Origin: Buddleja alternifolia
Lineage: Eukaryota; Streptophyta; Magnoliopsida; Lamiales; Scrophulariaceae
DNA: 64,000 nucleotides
Direction: 5' to 3'
Assembly: GCA_019426215.1 (NCBI GenBank)
Contig: CM033405.1
Span: 33,634,199 to 33,698,198 of the forward strand
Shown: positions 1-8,747 of the stretch, piece by piece
How positions within the stretch are numbered: position 1 is the stretch's first letter
How the letters are laid out: each line of letters begins with the position of its first letter
Program-made: the position numbers and the translations under genes
Notes under the pieces: generated by a model
Told to the model about the DNA's origin: nothing
Database searches by the model: none
Seen by the model: the letters and a program-made list of their open reading frames with translations, nothing else

Positions 1-289
1 GTTGACCCAAATCTTATGGCTTAATTCAAACATAAATGGAGTTTAATAAAGTCAGTGTTGCTCACTAGTGTACGTGACGACATCGTTTTGCAGGCTCACG
101 CTTTTGATTGGTCAATTAGATATATAACAATGACTAATTACAATTTTTATCCAAGATCAATTTTTAACATTACCTTTCTAATTCCAACCCAAACTAAGTA
201 CCAATGGCTTAAGAGATTGGAAGATATGTCATCTTATTAGAACTTTATTCTTTCTATTTTACTTTTTTTAAAATGGATTATTTCAACAC
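1..289. other. Intergenic DNA left of the LTR element
   Basis: AT-rich sequence with no recognisable gene or repeat end. Its last five bases (285-289, AACAC) are the left copy of the target duplication of the LTR element that follows. Confidence 0.6.
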
Positions 290-1472
290 TGTTTCGTAAA
301 AAAAAACAATCTAGATTAGGGTGGATTCAACTGCGTGTTCCAAGCCCCGCGATAACCTATAATTTGAGATTATCTTTCAACCCCTGCGTTCGATTCGCTA
401 TTTGGTGGTTCAAGTCTTAAATTCAACGCTAATTAAATGTATTCGAACTTCTCTTCATCTTCTTCGAGTGGACCGCAATTGATGAAAATAATTACCGTCT
501 TCGTATGACACAATAATACAGTGAAGGAAAGATTCAAGTCCAGATAAAAACTATCTCTCTTACTTAAATCTGACACAAGATAGTCTTATACCTACGTGAG
601 AATCTCTCGATCGAATGTATTATTTTAGATGTTGATTATTGTCTTCGAATACAATAATACAGTGAAAGATAAGATTCAAGTCCAGATAAAAATTATCTCT
701 CAGATACTTAAATCTGACAAAAGATAATCTTATACCTACGTGAGAATCTATCTTTTTTCCATACTTGAATATGTTCGAATTCAAAAGGGTAAATTGAAAA
801 CTCAAGTCCAGTGCATAAACTATCTATTCGATACTTAAATCTGAATAAACGATAATTTACACCTCCATGAAAGTTTTCGATTTGTAAAAATTACAGGCAA
901 TCGAATGCCGATACAAGCCTTGAAAAGGCAAATTCCTTCGAATCTAATACTAAATTACATTACGGCTACTCCTAAATTATGCTAAGAGCTACTCCTACAT
1001 TACGCTATGAACTACTCCTAAGAAAACGAAAATGCAGAAGTGTGGTGATCTTGCGATGATTTTTTATGTCTGGCGCGGCTGGTATATATATGGGTCTTCA
1101 GAACCGTTCTCAACCCACGTTCCTTATCTTCGGGAACCGTCTTCAACCGTGTCTTCAACTGCTCTTTCAAATATTTTCAAGGAACCGACGTTCCTTTTCG
1201 GAAACCGCTTTCAACCGCCTTCAACTTGCTCTTTCAAATATTTTCAAGGAACCGACGTTCCTTTTCGGAAACCGCTTTCAACCGCCTTCAACTTGCTCGA
1301 GCAAGATAATTCCACTGAAATGTTCGAGCTGATTGCTCAAGCTGAAGCGCTCGAGCACTTGACTCGAGCTGCCCTTTTCTGCTTACCCAATTTCCTTCTT
1401 TTTCGAATTTCGACAGTTTGGGCTATTTGGGCTTTGTACTTCGAAAGCCCAAATTATTTTATGGTGTAAACA
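290..1472 (-). repeat. LTR (3' LTR in element orientation)
   Basis: 1183 bp, TG...CA. By eye it differs from the other LTR at only two positions: near 530 (G here, T in the other) and near 827 (G here, A in the other). A 67-bp unit is tandemly duplicated inside it at about 1161-1297, and the same duplication is present in the partner LTR, so it predates the insertion. A TATATATA tract at about 1083-1091 could be the TATA box on the minus strand. Confidence 0.9.
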
Positions 1473-1473
1473 A

Positions 1474-1487
1474 ATGCCCCCCTAATA
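1474..1487 (-). other. Polypurine tract of the LTR element
   Basis: On the minus strand this reads ATTAGGGGGGCAT directly before the left-hand LTR. That is the expected place and composition for the plus-strand primer of an LTR retrotransposon and supports the minus orientation. Confidence 0.65.
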
Positions 1488-2401
1488 TATATGAACGTTT
1501 CGAGTTCATGTGTATTAAAAGATACGTTTTTTAGTTTTAGTTAAAGACTTCTCTCTCTCTCTCAGGTAGCATCTCGAAGATTATACTTCTCGAATTTTTC
1601 CCCCTTTTCGAAGCCTTCATCTTCGTTGCCTGATTCGAATCTTCCCCGTCTCGAGAAACACGATATAATAAACCCTTCAGCCAATCCAATCAAAGTGTTC
1701 ATTGCTTTCCAGGTGCTGTAATGGGGCTAAAATTTCATAACCATTTAGCTTTTGATTCCAGCTATATACCAAAAAGGGCTTTCAATGCTCCTTTTGCGAG
1801 ATTTTCTCAGAGAATCATTAAAACTTAAACACAGCCACGTGTCACAGGTCAAAACTCCAACTTTGATGTTTCTTTCACGCAGAACAACAAGGAGTTTGCT
1901 CCTTTTAATTAATTAGAATACGCCTTGCCCGAGCTGCTTGCTCCAGCAACTATCTCGAGCTGTCTCTTCGAGCTGATTGTTTGAGCAACTGCCTGCCCAA
2001 GCAACTATCTCGAGCAACTGCCTGCTCGAGCTGTCTGCTCGAGGTATCTTTAACTTAATCAAAATCTTTTGAGGTCGAAACAATGAACACCCTCTAAAAT
2101 GTTCATTGTTCGAATTTAATCGAAACTGTTGATTGTACAAACTGGCCCCTCGAACATCCTCGAAACTGTCTGGCCTTGAACATATATTCCAATTCGAAGA
2201 CTTGTGCTCGAGCACAGCCATTCGAAACAAAAAATTCCATATGGGGTCACATGAACACTTAAACAATAGTTAAAATAGTTAATCATGTTAATTAATAAGC
2301 ACTCCACTAATGACCCATCTATTAGAAATTAAAAAACAAATCAAAATGTCTGATATTTGGTGAACATGAGCCTTAATTTCGAAAAGGCAGAATGGCACTC
2401 G

Positions 2402-2412
2402 ATATATATATG

Positions 2413-2451
<39 letters not shown>
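2402..2451. repeat. TA microsatellite
   Basis: Nearly pure TA/TATATA run inside the LTR element interior, in two blocks separated by a few bases. Confidence 0.9.
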
Positions 2452-2455
<4 letters not shown>

Positions 2456-2569
2456 GTTGTTGTAATAGAGAGAAAGAAATTGAGAGAGTTGGAGATGCTA
2501 TGTTTTCAAAGATGACGAATCTGCAAAGTAAAGCTGACAATATTGGGAACATGCTTATCTCATGAGCAT

Positions 2570-3040
2570 GGCACTCGAGAATGGACTCCCATTATGTTTA
2601 ATTTCGAGCATGTTTAATTCTGAAGGTGGCTCTTTCGAGCATCACTTGATCTCGAGCATGCTTGATTTCGAGCCTTACTGATTTCGAGCATGCTTGATTT
2701 CGAGCATCACTTTATCTCGAGCATCACTTGATTTCGAGCATGCATGATCTCGAGCATGCTTGATTTCGAACCTTACTTGATCTCGAACATGACATTTTCG
2801 AGCATGACATACTCGATGTCTTTCTTTCGAGTACCTCAAGCTTCGAGCAAGATGGCATTTCGAGTACACTAAATTTCGATATCATAGTTTTTCGAGTCCT
2901 CTTATTTTTGAACACATCTTTTTCGAGAACATCATATTTTGAAATTGTAATATTTCGAGTATACTCATTTTGAGCACATGGTGTTTCGATTATGCCTCAT
3001 TTCGAGCACATAATATTTCGAGTGTGCCTTATCTCAAGCA
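2570..3040. repeat. Degenerate TCGAGCATG-type tandem array
   Basis: Short imperfect units built around TTTCGAGCATG-CTTGA recur about every 16-30 bases inside the LTR element. They create spurious open frames rich in ARD/MLEIKHA motifs on the minus strand. No coding role is likely. Confidence 0.7.
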
Positions 3041-3622
3041 TGCAAATTTCGTTGGCCCATCTTGCCCCCTGCATATGGTACTTGAATATTATTCGGGAAT
3101 GTGGGAATTCTTTGACCCCTGGATGGGTTCGCAAACCCATGGTTTCCCATAGGGAAAAGAGTGTTTGAACCTCCCGGATAAGTCGGCATTTGATAAGTAT
3201 TTATTTGATTTACTCCTGGTTGCCCCCCAGGATTTTGTTGGTTTACAAGATTTTGTTCCCCGAGGGGTACAGAATTCTAAGTTTGGCCAACCTCGAATTG
3301 AACATTTCAAACTCGAGCATCTCGAGGACAACCTAAAGGAATTTCGTCCGAGTTCACGTGTCTAGTTCGAATCCTAGGTTTGGTCGACACTAACTGAGAT
3401 ACTTTTCTAGGAAACATTATGTTGACTTATTAAAGGCTCGAGCGCCAAAACTACTTGCGTGTTTATCATATTCGAAAAAACGTCACAAGTTTGGTTGCAG
3501 ATTTCACCCAATTCTGTAATCACTCGAGTAACTTCTCAAGCCAGCCCATCTCGAGCACTTACCGCAATATCTTGTACGATTGCCGTAAATATTCGGGCGG
3601 ACTCTTGTGCCAGTGCTTGATA

Positions 3623-3787
3623 TTAATCATTGAATTCTCTCCTTTGATCTTCTCGAGCATCTGCTAGAGTTTGTTTCATAAGTCGAACAAATTGTTCATA
3701 CATTTTGTGCGCTCTGACTTTATTTTTCGTCACCGGCTGGATATCCAAATCCTCGGTGCAGTCATCACGAGTGAACTCGTCTGTCAT
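3623..3787 (-). pseudogene. Short ORF after the primer-binding site, possible gag leader remnant
   Basis: About 54 codons from an ATG at 3787 on the minus strand, shortly after the primer-binding site, where gag would start. The product is charged and begins MTDEFTRDDCTEDLD. No capsid or zinc-knuckle motif is visible and the frame closes at once. It may be a remnant of gag or simply an open stretch in the leader. Confidence 0.35.
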
Positions 3788-3847
3788 TATCGGCCTTGCA
3801 GAATGACTTAAATGATCTCGAAAAATTGATTTTACAGGATCCAACTC

Positions 3848-3867
3848 CCACTGTGGTCGCCAAAACT
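3848..3867 (-). other. Probable primer-binding site of the LTR element
   Basis: Immediately inside the right-hand LTR, the minus strand reads TTGGCGACCACAGTGGGAG. TGGCG(A/C)C sequences at this position are typical tRNA primer sites of plant Gypsy elements. The exact tRNA was not assigned. Confidence 0.6.
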
Positions 3868-5050
3868 TGTTTCGTAAAAAAAAACAATCTAGATTAGGGT
3901 GGATTCAACTGCGTGTTCCAAGCCCCGCGATAACCTATAATTTGAGATTATCTTTCAACCCCTGCGTTCGATTCGCTATTTGGTGGTTCAAGTCTTAAAT
4001 TCAACGCTAATTAAATGTATTCGAACTTCTCTTCATCTTCTTCGAGTGGACCGCAATTGATGAAAATAATTACCGTCTTCGTATGACACAATAATACAGT
4101 GAAGGAAATATTCAAGTCCAGATAAAAACTATCTCTCTTACTTAAATCTGACACAAGATAGTCTTATACCTACGTGAGAATCTCTCGATCGAATGTATTA
4201 TTTTAGATGTTGATTATTGTCTTCGAATACAATAATACAGTGAAAGATAAGATTCAAGTCCAGATAAAAATTATCTCTCAGATACTTAAATCTGACAAAA
4301 GATAATCTTATACCTACGTGAGAATCTATCTTTTTTCCATACTTGAATATGTTCGAATTCAAAAGGGTAAATTGAAAACTCAAGTCCAGTGCATAAACTA
4401 TCTATTCAATACTTAAATCTGAATAAACGATAATTTACACCTCCATGAAAGTTTTCGATTTGTAAAAATTACAGGCAATCGAATGCCGATACAAGCCTTG
4501 AAAAGGCAAATTCCTTCGAATCTAATACTAAATTACATTACGGCTACTCCTAAATTATGCTAAGAGCTACTCCTACATTACGCTATGAACTACTCCTAAG
4601 AAAACGAAAATGCAGAAGTGTGGTGATCTTGCGATGATTTTTTATGTCTGGCGCGGCTGGTATATATATGGGTCTTCAGAACCGTTCTCAACCCACGTTC
4701 CTTATCTTCGGGAACCGTCTTCAACCGTGTCTTCAACTGCTCTTTCAAATATTTTCAAGGAACCGACGTTCCTTTTCGGAAACCGCTTTCAACCGCCTTC
4801 AACTTGCTCTTTCAAATATTTTCAAGGAACCGACGTTCCTTTTCGGAAACCGCTTTCAACCGCCTTCAACTTGCTCGAGCAAGATAATTCCACTGAAATG
4901 TTCGAGCTGATTGCTCAAGCTGAAGCGCTCGAGCACTTGACTCGAGCTGCCCTTTTCTGCTTACCCAATTTCCTTCTTTTTCGAATTTCGACAGTTTGGG
5001 CTATTTGGGCTTTGTACTTCGAAAGCCCAAATTATTTTATGGTGTAAACA
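3868..5050 (-). repeat. LTR (5' LTR in element orientation)
   Basis: Direct copy of 290-1472 with the same length, so no indels separate them. Followed by the right-hand target duplication AACAC at 5051-5055. The open frames inside (for example 4610-5047) are duplicated exactly in the other LTR and reflect repeat sequence, not genes. Confidence 0.9.
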
Positions 5051-5520
5051 AACACGACGAATATATTTAAAGACTCCTGATATTTGACGCCTGAGAATTA
5101 GTATATGCAATGTAATAAAATTTGTATGTAATCTAGTAGTCTACTATAAGTAATTTTTATGAATCTTATTTAGAGCTCCAGTAATATATGAATTTGGATA
5201 TATCTAATTAACTTTAAGGTATGAACCCTATCAATCAAAGTGATTTTTGAGACTCGTTAGTCTTCAGAATGACAATATGGTTTTACCAATTATATCAAAA
5301 TTTAAAAATTCGAGATTCTAAAATCCACAAGAATAATTTATATGATTCACATAAATTGTGATCTCGCTAGCTCATAAATCCTGAGTATCATAACTCAATT
5401 TTAGTCATTATATTGTAATTTAGAGATTTAAAATTTGAAAACATTGTGAAAAGTCACTTCAAAAGGACCTATTCAACGAGAAGACTAATATGTTTTGTGA
5501 GACTTTGTCAATCTCAAGCT

Positions 5521-5892
5521 GGGAAAATTGCATAAGACCCCCTTGTGATATGTAAAACTTGTGCTAAACCCCCTGTGTTAATTTTTTTGCGAATCACTCC
5601 CTTGTGTTATTTTTTATTTTGCATATTCCCCCTTTTTCGATTTTTTTTGGGTGTTTTTTCCATCATAAATATTTTAGATCCGACCCAAATTAAATTATTT
5701 AACTATTATAAACATGTTTGGAACAAAAATGTATTTGGATTGACATTTATGATGAGAAAAAACACCAAAAAAATAAAAAAAGGGGGAATATGCAGAATAA
5801 AGAATAAAACAAGGGGGTGATTCGCAAAAAAATTAATACAGGGGGTTTGGTGTAGGTTTCGCATATCACGGGGGGTCTTATGCAATTTCCCC
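5521..5892. mobile_element. Fold-back MITE, Mutator-like target duplication
   Basis: 372-bp element whose two halves are inverted copies of each other over about 180 bases each. The ends read GGGAAAATTGCATAAGACC and, in inverse, GGGGAAATTGCATAAGACC. The flanks 5511-5520 (ATCTCAAGCT) and 5893-5902 (ATATCAAGCT) match with one difference, consistent with a 9-10 bp duplication of the Mutator-like type. The two opposing open frames inside are translations of the same palindrome and are not genes. Confidence 0.75.
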
Positions 5893-6434
5893 ATATCAAG
5901 CTATACACCACATATACTTAACCATACTATCAGTGGCAAAAATAATGTTGGTGGCATGAGACAAGACATGTAAATTAGAAAATCCAATATTTTGGTCAAT
6001 TTATAATCGACTTAAATAATGACTTTTTTTTATATATAAGGGATAACGACTTTCTTTGTTACAAAGATTATTGATTTGTTTATTTTTTTATATGTAACCA
6101 ACGTTGTTATGTTAAAAAAAAAATTCTATTAAATAGCATCATAAACATGAATATTGGAATCTCTTTTTATGAAGTAAAAATTATGAAAAAGATTAAGATA
6201 TACCCACTATATTAGGAAATTACCATACCGTCTCTATGATTCGTGTAGTTTCACTTCGGCCAGGTTAACCCTAATAAATTCCACCTTGAAATGGGTAATT
6301 TTATGTCAAATCGAGTCTCATGATTCGAGTGTATATTATGTATTTATCCGCACATAATATATTTTATTGTGTGAGAGAAATAAATATTAAAACCATTAAA
6401 CTTGGAACATCTTGAACCAAGGTCATATATCACT

Positions 6435-6585
6435 GGAAAATTCTATGCTGGGCCGAGACCAATAGTCTTGGCCCAGTCTCCACCCTTGGATCCCCCAATA
6501 GTAGGGGGTGAAATAAGTAAATGACCCCCCACCCTATTGAGTGATCCAAAGGTGGAGACTGGCCGAGACCAGAATAGAATAGCCC
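6435..6585. mobile_element. Small MITE with perfect 9-bp target duplication
   Basis: 151-bp element. The arms read ATTCTATGCTGGGCCGAGACC at the left and, in inverse, ATTCTATTCTGGTCTCGGCC at the right, and extend to GTCTCCACC. It is flanked by TATATCACT at 6426-6434 and 6586-6594. A 9-bp duplication suggests Mutator-like mobilisation. Confidence 0.75.
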
Positions 6586-6924
6586 TATATCACTATCGCA
6601 TGGCATTATCATAAATGAGCCACATGTCATTCAAATATTCATACATCACGACTCTTATAGATACTATACTACTCATAGTTGGAACATTTACGTGTCAGAT
6701 CTACTACAATGTAATTTATGGTTTAGTTCTCTGACTAGCAATCTATCAACCTTAAAGTATCTTTAGTGTCCAGATTGAGATTAGGTCCGTAGACCATAAT
6801 TTGGAGCTTGAGTCTCAATATATACCATGTTACAACTGATTATTCCATTTAAGATATATGAATTACGTAATGACTTGATTCTCTAATTAGTTATAATAAT
6901 TTGATCCCAAGTGTAGTCCAAGTT

Positions 6925-7118
6925 ATCGAAGGATCAATTTATTCATAAGATTTATTGACGGAAGTCGATCATACATTTAAGATCCACACTCAACATAATA
7001 TAATCCATTCATGTTAGTGTCATCGAAGGATCAATTTACTCATAAGACTTATTGACGAAAAAAGATCATGCATTTAAGATCTACACTCAACATAGTATAA
7101 TCCATTCACGTTAATGAT
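6925..7118. repeat. Two-copy direct repeat, unit about 97 bp
   Basis: The stretch starting ATCGAAGGATCAATTTA at 6925 is repeated from 7022 with scattered substitutions. Both copies continue to the motif CACTCAACATA and beyond. Confidence 0.75.
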
Positions 7119-7139
7119 GTGCATTAATGCACACTACTA

Positions 7140-7790
7140 CAGTTACATAACAGATGGAAACGAGGGATTTAAAGGCTTGTAAGTCTCAAACTTCTCTATC
7201 TTTAGTTGGAGACTTTTAAAGACAAACTGATGCAATTTCGGCTAAAGCAAATAATACCTCGACCAAGTGCCTTTGCCTCTGAATAGACAATTGCATGTCA
7301 CATTATTTTGGCATTGTATGTGGGAACGAGACCATGTGTTTCACCCAAGTCCCTTGTTTAAGGGGGTTGATGATGAATATACAATTATCATCTCACATGG
7401 GATGAAGATGAGGGGCTTGCGAGACTAATAAACTCCAAGCTTATCTCTACCTAATGAGATGCTTTTTAAGGATAAATTTGTGTGGCTTCTGCTTAAAGCG
7501 GATACTTTCTCGTACAAACTACAAAAACGTCCAGTGTCCGAGAAGACAAATATATATCAAGTCATTCTGGTGCGTCTGTAAGAACGAGTCCATAGCCTCT
7601 ACCAAACCACTCATCTGAGTGGACTGATGATGAGTCTAAATGTACCATTCCATATCAGATAGAGACGAGAAGAGAAGTTTGAGAGACTAATAAGTCTCAA
7701 ACTCTCCTTATTCTAATGAGACGTTTTTTTAAGATAAAATCGTGCAATTCTGACCAAAAGCGAACAATATCTAATGCAACGACCGCGTCA
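7140..7790. repeat. Degenerate repeats with a period near 260 bp
   Basis: Three related blocks (about 7160-7280, 7415-7520, 7675-7780) share AGTCTCAAACT, an AATGAGA-GTTTTTTAAGATAAA stretch and AAAGCGGA/AAAGCGAAC. They look like decayed copies of one non-coding repeat just upstream of the guanylate kinase gene. I cannot assign a family. Confidence 0.5.
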
Positions 7791-7929
7791 ATTAGTTATA
7801 TAAATATATATACCGCAACTTTATTTGATTCTATAACTTGTCGTTTATCCCAAGTTGACGAGTAAAAGGAACAAACAAGCAATAAAATTCAAATTCACGA
7901 CTTTACGTGAACTTGAGGCACCGCCTCTC

Positions 7930-8192
7930 TCTCTCACACACACACATACATACACACACAGTAGGCACACATATACATACACAAAACAGTCCTAATAAAT
8001 AAGCTGGGGGTTGACGCATGAGAGACCACTCCAAAGTTTCTCTGCAACTTCTTTTGCTTCCAACTTTCACGATTTTTCAATCCTAAAAGTTTTCTTTCCT
8101 TTGAACTCCCAACAAATTGTTATTTTTAGGGACCTCCTTTTATTTTTTATTCAACGCAAATAAATCAAGCTCACAAGGGACCTATTTCACAG
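7930..8192 (+). promoter_or_regulatory. Probable promoter and first non-coding exon of the guanylate kinase gene
   Basis: CT/CA-rich stretch followed by a region that ends ...TTTCACAG and then GTATTTTTC, a possible donor at 8193. The next acceptor (TTTTTTTTCCAG, ending 8713) would remove a leader intron of about 520 bases, leaving a second exon of 8714-8750 that ends with the start codon. The transcription start is not visible. Confidence 0.4.
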
Positions 8193-8747
8193 GTATTTTT
8201 CATCTTGTTTCAGTAAAATTTTTAGTCTGATCCGTCGTTTCTAGCTAGACTGAGGTGGGATTTTTATTTTAGTTCCCAATATATATATATATGTATGTAT
8301 GTATATATTGGTAAAGATTTACTTGGCTCTGTGCATTGAAACAGAGGAAGATATATGTATTTAACTAGCTAATTCTTATGCTTCTGCAACAATCAGTGAG
8401 GTTTTGGAAATGTGATATATTTTGTTAATGTAAATTCAAATTTATGTGGCGGGTTTTTGTTTTTGATGACCATTTTGACAATATTTTTGTTAAAGATTGT
8501 ATTTTTCATTTATTTGTTTGAGTTAGATCAATTATTATATATTATTGTACTTATTTGTTTTGAAGAGGTTATGATAGGGATGTTTGAATTAGAGAAAGGG
8601 ACCAGTTGTATGCTTTTTCATTTTATTTTTCTATTAAACTTTTGTGCAATGTAAGCTCCAATTATTAGATCTATATTCTGATCTCCTGCTTCTTTATGTC
8701 TGTTTTTTTTCCAGAATAATCTTTATTGGGTGGGTCACTTGTATATT

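Larger units (their letters stand above)
290..5050 (-). mobile_element. Complete non-autonomous LTR retrotransposon
   Basis: Two direct copies of a 1183-bp sequence (290-1472 and 3868-5050) bound a 2395-bp interior. The LTRs end in TG...CA and the element is flanked by a perfect 5-bp target duplication AACAC (285-289 and 5051-5055). The orientation is minus. Read on the minus strand, the sequence just after the right-hand LTR contains TTGGCGACCACAGTGGGAG, the form seen at Ty3/Gypsy primer-binding sites, and a G-rich polypurine tract lies just before the left-hand LTR. The interior has no reverse transcriptase, integrase or protease that I can recognise, only a short possible gag-leader ORF. 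It therefore looks like a LARD-type derivative that needs proteins from another element. Assignment to Gypsy rests on the primer-site form only. Confidence 0.9.

Noticed and set aside
1032..1469. 145-codon open frame, repeated exactly at 4610-5047
   Set aside because: It lies wholly within the two LTRs and encodes a product of the 67-bp duplication. It has no family features and is best explained as repeat sequence.
2640..3010. CRISPR-like regularly spaced repeat
   Set aside because: The TCGAGC units are degenerate, have no constant-length unique spacers and lie inside a plant LTR retrotransposon.
5545..5894. Opposed open frames with similar hydrophobic products
   Set aside because: They are the two strands of one fold-back MITE (5521-5892), so the similarity is the palindrome itself.
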